Shown: positions 53,119 to 62,494, counted from the first letter of the stretch. The stretch: 64,000 bases of DNA from JBBDYH01 sp040901795 (GCA_040901795.1 JBBDYH010000127.1:1-64000); one strand, 5' to 3'. A program made the numbers and translations. The notes: a model not told the origin generated them from the sequence alone.

Positions 53119-55074
53119 ATGCTAAGCAGACAGTTGCTGTTGAGTTTTCCGTCCCACTGCCTCGTAACGTTCTTGTTGGCGACAATCGCGCGGTTCACTG
53201 TTGCGCAGCCGGAGTCTACGCAGGCAAGTCAGCCGTCGCCTGAATCGTCGGGGGCAGCGCGCAAGACCATCGACTTTGCCCACGACGTCCTACCGCTGCT
53301 GAAGGCGCATTGCGTCAAGTGCCACACCGGCGAGGAGCCGGAGGGAGAGTTCTCAATGGCTACGCGTGAGGCGTTACTGACGGCGGGCGTCGTTGCGCCA
53401 GGCAAAAGCGGCGAGAGCGAGCTTATCAAGCGCGTCACATCAAAGGACCCCGACGAGCAAATGCCGCCCGAGGGGGAGCGACTGAGCGAAAAGCAAGTCG
53501 AGATCCTGCGCCGCTGGATCGACGAGGGGTTGCCCTGGCAAGAGGGTTTTGCGTTCGGCAAGCCGGCGTATGTAGCGCCGCTTGTGCCGCGGCGGCCGGA
53601 GTTGCCGCCGGTGCAAGCAGGCCGCGACAATCCGGTCGATCGGTTGATTGACGCCTATTTTGCCGAACACAAGATCGAGCGGCCAGCCCTCGTCGGCGAC
53701 GAAACATTCTTACGCCGTGTATATCTCGATGTGATTGGCCTTCTACCGGCACCCGAACAGCGCGAAGCGTTCTTAAACGACACGTCGCCAGACAAGCGCG
53801 AGCAGCTCGTACAAAAGCTGCTGGCAGACGACCGCGCCTACGCCGAGCACTGGCTGACGTTCTGGAACGATCTGCTGCGCAATGATTACGCCGGAACCGG
53901 CTATATCGACGGCGGACGCGAACAGATCACCGGCTGGTTGTATCCTGCCTTGCTGACCAACAAGCCCTACGACCAGTTCGTCCGCGAGCTGATCAACCCG
54001 CGGCCGGAAGCGGCTGGCTTTATCAAGGGGATCAAGTGGCGCGGACGCGTCAACGCCAGCCAGACGCCCGAGATCCAGTTCGCCCAGAACATTTCGCAGG
54101 TGTTTCTGGGCATCAACATGAAGTGCGCCTCTTGCCACGACAGTTTCATTGACGACTGGAAACTCGACGACGCCTACGGCCTGGCGGCGATCATCGCAGA
54201 CAAGCCGCTCGAAATCTTCCGCTGCGATCAGCCGACGGGCCAGACCGCGCATGCGAAATTCGTTTTCCCAGAATTGGGCGAACTCGATCCCGCCTTGTCG
54301 CGCGAAGAGCGACTGGCGTTACTGGCTGAGCTGATCACGAACGCGAAGAATGGCCGACTCGCCCGCACGATCGTGAATCGCATTTGGCATCGGCTCGTGG
54401 GGCGGGGAATCGTCCATCCGGTCGATGCTTTGGGAAACGCTCCTTGGAACAGGGACCTGCTCGATTATCTTGGAGTCCACTTGGCCGAGAATGAGTATGA
54501 TTTGAAAAAGACGATCGAATTGATTGTCACGTCGCAGACCTATCAGTCGCAGACGGTCGCCCTGCCTGGTGAGACGAGTGCCGACGAATACGTCTACCGC
54601 GGGCCCCTGGCCAAACGGCTGACTGCCGAGCAGTTTGTGGACGCGATCTGGCGGATCACTGGTACGGTGCCGTCACAACCGGCCGCCAAGTTTGGCGACC
54701 GTGGCGGCGAATCGGTGCGTGCGGCGCTGGTGAATTCCGACGTCCTTATGCGATCGCTCGGCCGGCCAAACCGCGAGCAAGTAGTCACGACGCGACCCGA
54801 TGACTTGAGCACGCTTGTGGCGCTCGACTTGACCAACGGTGCGGCGCTAGCGGACCTGCTCGACCGAGGAGCGAAGAATATCTGCAAGCGACATTCCGAA
54901 TGGGATACCGGAGAGTTGACTCATTGGTTGTATCGCATCGCGCTGTGCCGCGAACCAACGGCCGAGGAATTAGTGGTGGCCATGCAAGTCGTCGGCGAAC
55001 CGCTTACCGACGAGCGCGTCGCCGATTTGCTGTGGACGGTGTTTATGCTGCCGGAGTTTCAGCTTGTGAAGTGA
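53119..55074 (+). CDS. Planctomycete cytochrome c protein (PSCyt1-DUF1549-DUF1553), short form
   Basis: 651 aa from the ATG at 53119, 10 bp after the Uma2 stop; an upstream extension would overlap Uma2. Signal-like segment LLLSFPSHCLVTFLLATIAR. PSCyt1 haem motif CVKCH (LLKAHCVKCHTGEEPEGEFS), second haem motif CASCH. DUF1549 begins NPVDRLIDAYFAEHKIERPA, with YLDVIGLLPAPEQREAFLND; DUF1553 follows directly (LARTIVNRIWHRLVGRGIVH, LIVTSQTYQSQTV). It lacks the inserted section of the long form, so the two copies are not recent duplicates. Paired with the DUF1501 copy 91 bp downstream. Confidence 0.92.
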   Translation: MLSRQLLLSFPSHCLVTFLLATIARFTVAQPESTQASQPSPESSGAARKTIDFAHDVLPLLKAHCVKCHTGEEPEGEFSMATREALLTAGVVAPGKSGESELIKRVTSKDPDEQMPPEGERLSEKQVEILRRWIDEGLPWQEGFAFGKPAYVAPLVPRRPELPPVQAGRDNPVDRLIDAYFAEHKIERPALVGDETFLRRVYLDVIGLLPAPEQREAFLNDTSPDKREQLVQKLLADDRAYAEHWLTFWNDLLRNDYAGTGYIDGGREQITGWLYPALLTNKPYDQFVRELINPRPEAAGFIKGIKWRGRVNASQTPEIQFAQNISQVFLGINMKCASCHDSFIDDWKLDDAYGLAAIIADKPLEIFRCDQPTGQTAHAKFVFPELGELDPALSREERLALLAELITNAKNGRLARTIVNRIWHRLVGRGIVHPVDALGNAPWNRDLLDYLGVHLAENEYDLKKTIELIVTSQTYQSQTVALPGETSADEYVYRGPLAKRLTAEQFVDAIWRITGTVPSQPAAKFGDRGGESVRAALVNSDVLMRSLGRPNREQVVTTRPDDLSTLVALDLTNGAALADLLDRGAKNICKRHSEWDTGELTHWLYRIALCREPTAEELVVAMQVVGEPLTDERVADLLWTVFMLPEFQLVK

Positions 55075-55075
55075 T

Positions 55076-55133
55076 TCGTTTAGCAGTCGCCGGCACGGCG
55101 ACGCGCTCGTTTAGCAGTCGCCGGCACGGCGAC
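55076..55133. repeat. Tandem GTTTAGC-hairpin repeat, two perfect 27-nt copies
   Basis: Copies at 55076-55102 and 55107-55133, each with stem GTCGCCG-GCA-CGGCGAC. The first begins 2 bp after the cytochrome stop codon. Same architecture as 6429-6452. Confidence 0.85.
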
Positions 55134-55164
55134 TAACCGACAGCTCATTCCGCGGAGGGGAACC

Positions 55165-56634
55165 ATGACAGGCAATACGCTCGATTCTCGCCGCGAGCGC
55201 TTCCTCGCTCGCCGCGACTTCCTGAAGACCATGAGCGCCGCCACGTTGGCCGCCCTGGCTGCGGGCGAACCGCGACTGCTGCGCGGAGACGAGAGCGCCG
55301 ATGCCGCCAAGACCGACCAACCAAAGGCGACCGCCGACACCTGCATCCTGCTCTGGATGGCCGGTGGCATGGCGGCGCCCGAGACGTTCGACCCCAAGCG
55401 CTATGTGCCGTTTGAAGTCGGCGTGCCGGCCGGCAAGATCATGAGCACTTTTCCAGCCATCGACACCGTCGTCGATAACATCAAGATCTCCGCCGGGCTC
55501 GAAAATATCGCCAACGTCCTCGACCGTGGCACGCTTATCCGCACGCACGTGCTACCCGATCTCGGCCACATCCTCCACTCGCGCCATCAATATCACTGGC
55601 ACACCGGTTACGTCCCGCCGCAGACGGTGGCCGCGCCGCACATGGGCGCATGGATGGCCAAGGTGTTGGGGCCGCGCAACCCCGCGATTCCGGCCTTCAT
55701 CGACATTGGTCAACGGCTGGAAGGGGTTGGCGAAAAAGAAGAGCTGAAGGCTTTTCATACCGCCGGATTTTTCGGGAGCGAGTATGGGCCGTTTCTGCTG
55801 CCATACCCGGATCAGGCGCTGGAAGCCGTCCGCCCGCCGAAGGGAATGACTCCCGCCCGGTTTGAAGCGCGCTGGAAGCGTTACCGTGAGCTCGTAAAGC
55901 GCGGCCCGCCTGGCGAAACCGCCAGCGATTACCAGCAAGAATCGATGATCCGCGCGATGGAGAACGCGCACCGGCTGCTCAGCTCGCCCGACCGCAAGGC
56001 GTTCGATCTGTCGCTGGAGTCGAAGGAGAGTTACGAAAAGTACAACACCAGCCGGTTCGGGCTCGGCTGCTTACTCGCTCGGCGGCTGACCGAGGCGGGG
56101 GCGCGATTTATCGAAGTGACCACTGAGTACGTGCCATTTCTAAGCTGGGACACGCACGAGAATGGTCACACGACCGCCAAGGGGATGAAGGAGGCGATCG
56201 ATCGGCCGGTCGCGCAGCTCATCCGCGACCTTGAGCAGCGCGGCCTGCTCGACCGCACGCTGGTGGTGCTGGCCAGCGAGTTCAGCCGCGACATGATGAT
56301 CGAGGGCGTGCCGGGCAGCGCCGCCCGCGACCAGTCGCGCGCCCCCGCCGAAACGATGCAGGAGCTGAAGCAGTACGGCTTGCACCGGCACTTCACCGGA
56401 TCTAGCTCAGTGCTAATGTTCGGCGGCGGCATCAAGCGCGGCGTGCTGTACGGCGAAACGGCGGCCGAGCGTCCGTGCATCGTGACCAAGAACCCGATCA
56501 GTGTTACCGACCTGCACGCCACAATCTACTCGGCGATGGGCATCTCGCCGCGCACAGCCTTCGATGTCGAGAAACGGCCGTTCTACGTCACCGAAGATGG
56601 CAAGGGGAAACCGGTAATGGAACTGTTTGCTTGA
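55165..56634 (+). CDS. DUF1501 family protein (copy 2)
   Basis: 489 aa with a CGGAGGGG ribosome-binding site. Canonical Tat-like N-terminus RRDFLKTMSAATLAALAAGE. Body: CILLWMAGGMAAPETFDPKR, VLPDLGHILHSRHQYHWHTG, LGCLLARRLTEAGARFIEVT and LVVLASEFSRDMMIEG, which fit the sulfatase-like DUF1501 fold but with a visibly different motif set from copy 1 (SEFSRD where copy 1 has GEFGRT). Thus the two pairs may act on different substrates. Predicted exported. Confidence 0.92.
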   Translation: MTGNTLDSRRERFLARRDFLKTMSAATLAALAAGEPRLLRGDESADAAKTDQPKATADTCILLWMAGGMAAPETFDPKRYVPFEVGVPAGKIMSTFPAIDTVVDNIKISAGLENIANVLDRGTLIRTHVLPDLGHILHSRHQYHWHTGYVPPQTVAAPHMGAWMAKVLGPRNPAIPAFIDIGQRLEGVGEKEELKAFHTAGFFGSEYGPFLLPYPDQALEAVRPPKGMTPARFEARWKRYRELVKRGPPGETASDYQQESMIRAMENAHRLLSSPDRKAFDLSLESKESYEKYNTSRFGLGCLLARRLTEAGARFIEVTTEYVPFLSWDTHENGHTTAKGMKEAIDRPVAQLIRDLEQRGLLDRTLVVLASEFSRDMMIEGVPGSAARDQSRAPAETMQELKQYGLHRHFTGSSSVLMFGGGIKRGVLYGETAAERPCIVTKNPISVTDLHATIYSAMGISPRTAFDVEKRPFYVTEDGKGKPVMELFA

Positions 56635-56644
56635 AGAGACTGTG

Positions 56645-56768
56645 AGATACGGAGGGAGATGAGGAGATGCAGCAAAGAACGCTGATCTCTTCATCCCCTG
56701 ATCTCCCTTTTTCGTATCCCCCTATCTCCCCCCTTCATAGCCCTACCTTCCGCACTATCTCCCCATTC
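56645..56768. repeat. Purine/pyrimidine fold-back repeat (GGGAGAT / ATCTCCC)
   Basis: A left GAGATACGGAGGGAGATGAG purine tract faces a right tract with repeated ATCTCCC. It begins about 10 bp after a stop codon and ends at the rarA start. Confidence 0.6.
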
Positions 56769-56772
56769 CCTG

Positions 56773-58116
56773 ATGTCGTCCCTCTTTGAAGCCGCCGAAG
56801 CCGAAAACCGCCGTGGCGCGCAGCCGCTCGCCGCGCGGATCCGGCCGCGCACGCTCGCCGAGTTCGTCGGTCAGGAGCATTTTCTCGGCGAAGGGAAACT
56901 GCTCCGCCGGTTGCTCACCGCCGATCGGCTCGGCTCGGTGATCTTCTTTGGACCTCCCGGCACCGGCAAGACCACGCTCGCGCGGTTGCTGGCTACCGAA
57001 AGCAAAAGCGTCTTCCGTCAGTTCAGTGCCGTCACCAGCGGCGTCAAAGACCTGCGCGAGTTGTTGGACGAAGCTCGCGACCGTCTGAGCGCCGACGGCG
57101 TCAAGACGCTGCTCTTCATCGACGAGATCCACCGCTTCAACAAGCTGCAACAGGATGCACTCTTGCCGGATGTTGAAGAAGGGATCGTCACGCTAGTCGG
57201 CGCCACGACCGCCAATCCGTTTTTTGCCGTGAATAGCGCGCTGGTCAGCCGCAGCCGCGTGTTCGAGTTCAAACCGCTCTCGCTTGAAGACATCAAGACG
57301 CTTGTCCGCCGGGCGCTTGCCGACCGCGAGCGCGGCTTGGGCCACGAAGATGTCCGCCTGCACGACGACGCGCTCGACTTTCTGGCCGCGGTGAGCGACG
57401 GCGACGCGCGGCGGGCCTTGGGCGCGCTCGAGGTCGGCGTCTTGAGCAGCGCCGAGCGGCCGCTCGAGTTCACGCGGGAGCTGGCCGCCGAGAGCGTCCA
57501 GCGCAAGGCGGTGACGTACGACAAGCTCGGCGACGCCCACTACGACTCGGCCAGCGCTCTGATCAAGAGTCTCCGGGGTAGCGATCCCGACGCGGCGTTG
57601 TATTGGCTAGCGCGTATGCTCGAAGGAGGCGAGGACGTGCGGTTTCTGACGCGCCGCCTGGTGATCCTCGCCAGCGAAGACGTGGGCAATGCCGACCCGC
57701 AGGCGTTGCCGCTGGCCGTGGCGGCGATGCAGGCCTGCGAGTTTGTCGGCCTGCCGGAGTGTCAGCTCACACTCGCGCAATGCGTCACCTACCTTGCCTG
57801 TGCGCCGAAGAGCAACGCCGCCACCGTCGCGATCGGCGAAGCGCTCGACGACGTTCGTCAGGGGCGCTTGCTCCCCGTGCCCGTTCACTTGCAAGACAAG
57901 CATTATCCCGGGGCCAAGCGGCTGGGCCACGGCGAGGGTTACGAGTACGCCCACGATGCGCCGGACGCCATTGCCGCCCAGGACTACCTCGGCGTCGAGC
58001 GTGAATATTATCGCCCGGTCGATCGCGGCTTCGAAGGGGAATTGGCGCAGCGATTGGAAACGATCCGGCAAAGGTTGCGGGCCAGGCGGCAGAGACCTGC
58101 GAGCGACAATGAATGA
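56773..58116 (+). CDS. rarA: Replication-associated recombination protein RarA (MgsA)
   Basis: 447 aa. AAA+ ATPase acting at stalled replication forks. Seen: RIRPRTLAEFVGQEHFLGEG, Walker A GPPGTGKTTLARLLA, Walker B LLFIDEIHRFNKLQQDALLP, sensor GATTANPFFAVNSALVSRSR with the arginine finger, and a C-terminal MgsA domain (ALYWLARMLEGGEDVRFLTR, RLVILASEDVGNADPQAL). Length normal. Not obviously in an operon; the HEAT-repeat gene lies 126 bp downstream. Confidence 0.95.
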   Translation: MSSLFEAAEAENRRGAQPLAARIRPRTLAEFVGQEHFLGEGKLLRRLLTADRLGSVIFFGPPGTGKTTLARLLATESKSVFRQFSAVTSGVKDLRELLDEARDRLSADGVKTLLFIDEIHRFNKLQQDALLPDVEEGIVTLVGATTANPFFAVNSALVSRSRVFEFKPLSLEDIKTLVRRALADRERGLGHEDVRLHDDALDFLAAVSDGDARRALGALEVGVLSSAERPLEFTRELAAESVQRKAVTYDKLGDAHYDSASALIKSLRGSDPDAALYWLARMLEGGEDVRFLTRRLVILASEDVGNADPQALPLAVAAMQACEFVGLPECQLTLAQCVTYLACAPKSNAATVAIGEALDDVRQGRLLPVPVHLQDKHYPGAKRLGHGEGYEYAHDAPDAIAAQDYLGVEREYYRPVDRGFEGELAQRLETIRQRLRARRQRPASDNE

Positions 58117-58242
58117 TCCAGTTGACTCCCGCCTGGTTTACCCGCACACTACAGTCTGCAAATCGCCGGCTAACACCGGTGGTTGGCCCCAGTTCAATTC
58201 GGACCGCTCCACCTGACCCATGCGGAAAGGAAGGGTACCGGC

Positions 58243-58746
58243 TTGGACCAAGAAGACGGCACACAGAAGCTCACGTTTCTGTTCATCCTGCTTTTGACTG
58301 GCGCTGGCGCCCTCGCCTGGGTGTACTGGCCGCGCTCGCACCGCGCCAGCACCCCCGAACAACTCGCCGAGCAGGCGCTCGCCGGCGAGAACCTAATCGT
58401 GCAGGCGCGCGCCGCGGCGCAGTTGAGCACGCAAGGCGCCGCTCCGCAACTGCGCCAGGTAATCGCGCAAACGCGCAATCCTGAGGTCCGAGCTACGGCA
58501 GCTCAAGCGCTCGGCGATCTCGAGGACTTTCAAAGCGTACCCGAGCTGCTCCGACTCTGCGCTGATCCGTCTCCCCTGGTGCGCGGCCGGGCCGGCGCCG
58601 CGGTGACGAACATCATCGGCATGGATTTCTTCTTCAAGGCCGATGACCCACCAAAAGAACGCGCGGCCGCCATCGAGTCGATGCGCCGCGCGTACGATCA
58701 AATGCGCCGCAGCCCCCCGCCGAAATACAGGAGCCAGACGCCATGA
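58243..58746 (+). CDS. Membrane-anchored HEAT-repeat protein
   Basis: 167 aa from a TTG at 58243 preceded by a GGAAGGG ribosome-binding site. One N-terminal membrane helix (LTFLFILLLTGAGALAWVYW), then HEAT/PBS-type helical repeats: AQLSTQGAAPQLRQVIAQTR, NPEVRATAAQALGDLEDFQS and PSPLVRGRAGAAVTNIIGMD. Such repeats bind other proteins. The stop codon overlaps the next start (ATGA at 58743-58746), indicating translational coupling with the DUF1559 prepilin-like gene. Confidence 0.8.
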   Translation: MDQEDGTQKLTFLFILLLTGAGALAWVYWPRSHRASTPEQLAEQALAGENLIVQARAAAQLSTQGAAPQLRQVIAQTRNPEVRATAAQALGDLEDFQSVPELLRLCADPSPLVRGRAGAAVTNIIGMDFFFKADDPPKERAAAIESMRRAYDQMRRSPPPKYRSQTP

Positions 58747-59645
58747 GTAGGCACGCACATCGCGGTTTCACGCTTGTTGAACTGTTGGTCGTGATCGCGA
58801 TCATCGGCATTCTGGTGGCCATGTTGCTGCCCGCGATCCAATCGGCTCGCGGCGCCGCCCGGCGGACGCAGTGCCTCAACAACCTGCACAATCTGGGCAT
58901 CGCCTATCATAGCCGCAAGTCCGTGAAGAAGATCCTCTCGGCCGGCGAATGGGTGGCCAACTTCAGCGCGTTTGCCGAGCGGAACGAGGGCATTTTTCTC
59001 TGCCCCGACGATCTGCGCTCGCCGATCCCACTGGCCGGCTTCCTGCACTGCCGCAATCGCGGCTTCACCGATTTCGGCGGCAGCCACGACATTCCCTTCG
59101 ACACCCAGGGACTTCGTTGCCGGCTTTCGACCGCCGTGTCGCGGACGACGCCCGACAGCTACGGCCTGGAGTTCGAATCAACCGACATTTGGGACCATAA
59201 CGACCTGCGCGTGCGCATCGAACCGCAATCCAATGGCACTGCCAAGCTCACCGCCCTGAGCGAGAATTCCGGACACACCTACGACCTTAAGGGGCCGGAC
59301 GGGCTGGTGGTTATGAGGAATTTTGGCCCCGGCCGCGTCGCCTTTCTGCCGTACTGGCGCACCAGTTATGGTGGGAACAATCGCATGCCCAAGCTCAACC
59401 GGGACGACAGCGGCAAAGTGCTGCTCTTGGACTACAACAAGATTCTTGCCGACGTGATCGGCCCCAACGCGCGCGACAACTGGCTCAAGCACTCTGCAGC
59501 GCGGCATAGTGAGACGATCAACGTGTTGTTCATGGACGGTCACAGCGAAACCCGCGACCCCACTGAGATCGACCCCCGCATCCGCGCGTTCCATGACGAG
59601 TACTGGCGACCGACGGCGGATGAGAAGATGTTGCTCCCGTTGTGA
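58743..59645 (+). CDS. DUF1559 prepilin-like protein
   Basis: 300 aa. Class III prepilin leader: basic MSRHAHRG then FTLVELLVVIAIIGILVAML, with cleavage expected before F9. DUF1559 proteins are expanded in planctomycetes and resemble type II secretion pseudopilins (ARGAARRTQCLNNLHNLGIA is the typical post-helix segment). The C-terminal NVLFMDGHSETRDP is the conserved H-x-G-like block of the family. Function unknown. Coupled to the HEAT-repeat gene by a 4-bp overlap. Confidence 0.9.
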   Translation: MSRHAHRGFTLVELLVVIAIIGILVAMLLPAIQSARGAARRTQCLNNLHNLGIAYHSRKSVKKILSAGEWVANFSAFAERNEGIFLCPDDLRSPIPLAGFLHCRNRGFTDFGGSHDIPFDTQGLRCRLSTAVSRTTPDSYGLEFESTDIWDHNDLRVRIEPQSNGTAKLTALSENSGHTYDLKGPDGLVVMRNFGPGRVAFLPYWRTSYGGNNRMPKLNRDDSGKVLLLDYNKILADVIGPNARDNWLKHSAARHSETINVLFMDGHSETRDPTEIDPRIRAFHDEYWRPTADEKMLLPL

Positions 59646-59710
59646 TCTAGGACCGTTCAAGAGTTTGGTCGGCCGGGTATAATCTTGATAGCGACGTCGA
59701 ACCGATTCCG

Positions 59711-60061
59711 ATGGCACCGCTTTCCGATGATGCGCTCGTTGTCCGAGGCGGTCAAAACCTGCCCGAAAGCTTTGCCAAGGCATGCAATATGGTTGTTCCT
59801 CGAGTTTACGCCGATTTTCAAAACCTCGACGAATCAAACCGTCTGCGGCTGAATTGCGACGGAACTTTCGGGGACTTAGAACGTCGGGGGATTGCACTGC
59901 GAGAAGGTCTTACGCTCAGCTTCTATACAGACGATGCTGATGACGAAGGGCGTCCTACGGAGCTGACGGTGGAGGGAAAAGTGCATTATGACCCTGATGC
60001 AAAATGCTGGGTCGCATCGGTCGATTGGAACGCACTCCGTCAGGTCCCCGTCTCCGAATGA
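59711..60061 (+). CDS. Small beta-rich protein, unrecognised
   Basis: 116 aa from the ATG at 59711, or 90 aa from the ATG at 59789 (MVVPRVYADFQNLD). The second start gives a compact protein: NRLRLNCDGTFGDLERRGIA, LREGLTLSFYTDDADDEGRP, TELTVEGKVHYDPDAKCWVA then SVDW. The first 25 residues (SDDALVVRGGQNLPESF) look like a different module and may be the truncated start of another gene. No signal peptide. First of three small genes in a row. Confidence 0.55.
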   Translation: MAPLSDDALVVRGGQNLPESFAKACNMVVPRVYADFQNLDESNRLRLNCDGTFGDLERRGIALREGLTLSFYTDDADDEGRPTELTVEGKVHYDPDAKCWVASVDWNALRQVPVSE

Positions 60062-60157
60062 ATCGGCACACTCTTAAAGTGCAGGAACAACCGGATGGTA
60101 TGCTGCTCGCGGTCGTGAATTACGATTGATGGTATAATCAAGTAACGGGCCCTGACG

Positions 60158-60550
60158 GTGATCAACGTGGCGTTGGGGAAGCCCGCGGACATTCCGCCCG
60201 ATACGGTTGTGCACCGCATAGGTGGATCAGCGATTAGCAATCTTCGATTGTCTGCGCTCGACAGAACATTGAGTCCTCCAGGCATTTCCGTGCTCTTGGG
60301 AGGAACGCCGCAAAAAGCAGCCGAACAATTGAGAGACGCGTTTCCGCGCTCCAGGAAATGGAATGCGGCGCAGGATGTGAGCACATCGACGGCGACCGCA
60401 ATACGCAGTGCTGGTTTTGAGCTTATACCCGATCCAACCGCTCGGTTCTCCAACCATGCACGACTTATCCATTCCATGGGGAGTGCGGGATTCGATGACG
60501 CGAATCTAAGAATACTGGAGCGGGTGTTTCACGACACTAGCGGGTGTTGA
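60158..60550 (+). CDS. Small protein, unrecognised; candidate toxin-like or binding domain
   Basis: 130 aa from a GTG at 60158 (GTG at 60167 also possible). Seen: ADIPPDTVVHRIGGSAISNL, RLSALDRTLSPPGISVLLGG, TPQKAAEQLRDAFPRSRKW, SAGFELIPDPTARFSNHARL and IHSMGSAGFDDANLRILERV. Histidine- and arginine-containing blocks of this kind occur in small nucleic-acid-acting domains, but I recognise no family. The next gene starts 2 bp after its stop, so the two are translationally linked. Confidence 0.6.
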   Translation: MINVALGKPADIPPDTVVHRIGGSAISNLRLSALDRTLSPPGISVLLGGTPQKAAEQLRDAFPRSRKWNAAQDVSTSTATAIRSAGFELIPDPTARFSNHARLIHSMGSAGFDDANLRILERVFHDTSGC

Positions 60551-60552
60551 CT

Positions 60553-60930
60553 ATGCACGTACAGGCACGCGACAACAACTACAACCTGGAGCTTGTCACT
60601 GATCAAAGTGAATCACTCGGCCGGATTGCAATTGAGCGGGCCGAAGGAAGCTTATTTTCCGGCCTCTTCACTCCTAGCCCCGCCTTTGCGTCGCTTGAAA
60701 GGCTTTTCATTGACTTTGAGGAAGCAGCGGGTCTTCAGGCGCTATCGGTGATCGACGAACTCGATGCACAGATTTCGCGTCTTGGACTGAGCGTGGTAGT
60801 CCCCCTGGGACAACGCATTCCTGTTGAGGATGTGCAAATCTGGAGCGATGGCCAGATCAGCTTTCGACCCCTTGGGCAAGGGGTCAACAGTCTGGATGCG
60901 TTCGTCGTCACACGACCGTCGAAACATTGA
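60553..60930 (+). CDS. Small acidic protein, unrecognised; candidate partner of the preceding gene
   Basis: 125 aa from the ATG at 60553, 2 bp after the previous stop. Acidic and probably alpha/beta: NNYNLELVTDQSESLGRIAI, FASLERLFIDFEEAAGLQAL, SVIDELDAQISRLGLSVVVP, then WSDGQISFRPLGQG. No signal peptide. Small size, acidity and tight coupling to a basic gene resemble an immunity or antitoxin partner; this is inference from arrangement only. Confidence 0.6.
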   Translation: MHVQARDNNYNLELVTDQSESLGRIAIERAEGSLFSGLFTPSPAFASLERLFIDFEEAAGLQALSVIDELDAQISRLGLSVVVPLGQRIPVEDVQIWSDGQISFRPLGQGVNSLDAFVVTRPSKH

Positions 60931-61033
60931 AGCTGTCACTAGCCGTAGGCGACTCTTCCCGCGGAGGAGTTGGAACCTGTCTGCAAAGCTCGCGGACTTC
61001 GTTCTGAATCCGCCCCAGGCTGCCGGAGCCGCT

Positions 61034-62494
61034 ATGAATTGGTCTCCAATCTTGATCCTGATTCTGCTGACCACTTACTCACTCGCCGGCGAGGTTGCGC
61101 TCGCTGAAACCAAGACGGCCGGGCCGTTGCGGGTCCATCCAACGAACGCCCGCTACTTCATGGATGGAACGAAAAACGCCAACGGCTCGCTAACGGCCGT
61201 CTACCTGACCGGCTCGCACACCTGGGCCAATCTGATCGACCGCGGGCCGGGCGATCCGCCGCCGCCGTTTGACTTCGATGGCTACCTGGATTTCCTCGAG
61301 AAGCACAACCACAACTTCATCCGCCTCTGGAGCCGGCACATCAGTTGGTACACCAACTGCGGCAGCGAGCAGCTTTGGGCTGGACCGCTGGCTTGGCAGC
61401 GCACCGGTCCCGGCAAGGCGCTCGATGGCAAACCCAAGTTCGATCTGACGAAATTCGATCCGGCGTACTTCGAACGCCTGCGGTCGCGCGTCAAAGCCGC
61501 CGGTAAGCGCGGGATCCATGTCTCGATTATGCTCTTTGGTGGTTACCAGGAGGCAGGGCCGAATTGGACGGGGAACCCATTCCATAAGGACAACAATACG
61601 AACGGCATCGACGGCGATCCCAGCAACGACGGCCACGGCTGGGAGACGCAGACGGCGGCAGCTATCCCCAAAGCGGTCGCCGAAGTTCAGCGCGCCTACG
61701 TTCGAAAAGTGATCGACACCGTGAACTACCTCGATAATGTGCTGTTCGAAATTTCCAACGAGAGTCCGGAGACGTCGCGGGACTGGCAGTATGAAATGAT
61801 CCGCTTCATCCATCGCGAAGAAGCGACGAAACCCAAGCAGCACCCCGTCGGCATGACCGCCGGTTACTGGACGCCCGATGAGACGCGCCGCAACGTCGAT
61901 GCCAGCCCGGCCGAGTGGGTGTCGTATCAATTTGAAGCCAGGCCGCAGGCGGCCCAGGAATTCTTCGACGTCAACAATCCCTTCCTGGCCGACGGGCGAA
62001 AAGTGAGCATTCAGGACTCGGATCACTGGTGGGTGGTACAGATCTACGGCAACGCCACCTTCGGTCGCGACTGGGTGTGGAAGAGCTTCTGCCGCGGCCA
62101 CAATCCGATTTTGATGGAGCATCTGCCGCCGCAATCGTTCGTGGCCGACGATCATCCGCTCACGCCGGACGACCCCGGCTATATTGCCTCGCGCAACGCC
62201 ATGGGCCAGACGCGCCACTATGCCGAGCGGATGAATCTGGCGACAATGACGCCACGGGATGCGTTGTCGTCAACGAAGTATTGCCTCGCTGATCCCGGCA
62301 ATGAGTATCTGGCCTATCAACCGCGCGACGGTGTGTTCACCGTCGAATTGGCCGACGGGATTTACACCGCCGAGTGGTCCGACCCAATCCGAGACCAAAC
62401 GATGTCAGCCGGCAACGTCAACGGCGGCGGCGACCGCGAGTTCAAACCGCCATTCGAAGGCGCCGCGGTGCTGTACCTGAAAAGCGGACCGTGA
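61034..62494 (+). CDS. Secreted glycoside hydrolase (GH5/GH140-like clan A)
   Basis: 486 aa from the ATG at 61034; signal peptide about 1-25 (PILILILLTTYSLAGEVALA). TIM-barrel features: YLTGSHTWANLIDR, FLEKHNHNFIRLWSRH, GKRGIHVSIMLFGGYQ, then VLFEISNESPE with E243 as likely acid/base and NPILMEHLPPQ with E362 as candidate nucleophile. The short beta-rich C-terminus (GVFTVELADGIYTAEWSDPI) resembles the collagen-binding-like domain found after DUF4038/apiosidase-type hydrolases. Substrate unknown, perhaps a plant or algal polysaccharide. Predicted periplasmic or secreted. Follows the three small genes but has no obvious link to them. Confidence 0.75.
   Translation: MNWSPILILILLTTYSLAGEVALAETKTAGPLRVHPTNARYFMDGTKNANGSLTAVYLTGSHTWANLIDRGPGDPPPPFDFDGYLDFLEKHNHNFIRLWSRHISWYTNCGSEQLWAGPLAWQRTGPGKALDGKPKFDLTKFDPAYFERLRSRVKAAGKRGIHVSIMLFGGYQEAGPNWTGNPFHKDNNTNGIDGDPSNDGHGWETQTAAAIPKAVAEVQRAYVRKVIDTVNYLDNVLFEISNESPETSRDWQYEMIRFIHREEATKPKQHPVGMTAGYWTPDETRRNVDASPAEWVSYQFEARPQAAQEFFDVNNPFLADGRKVSIQDSDHWWVVQIYGNATFGRDWVWKSFCRGHNPILMEHLPPQSFVADDHPLTPDDPGYIASRNAMGQTRHYAERMNLATMTPRDALSSTKYCLADPGNEYLAYQPRDGVFTVELADGIYTAEWSDPIRDQTMSAGNVNGGGDREFKPPFEGAAVLYLKSGP

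Noticed and set aside
55076..55133. CRISPR array
   Set aside because: Only two perfect repeats with a 4-nt spacer and an internal hairpin; it is a tandem intergenic element.
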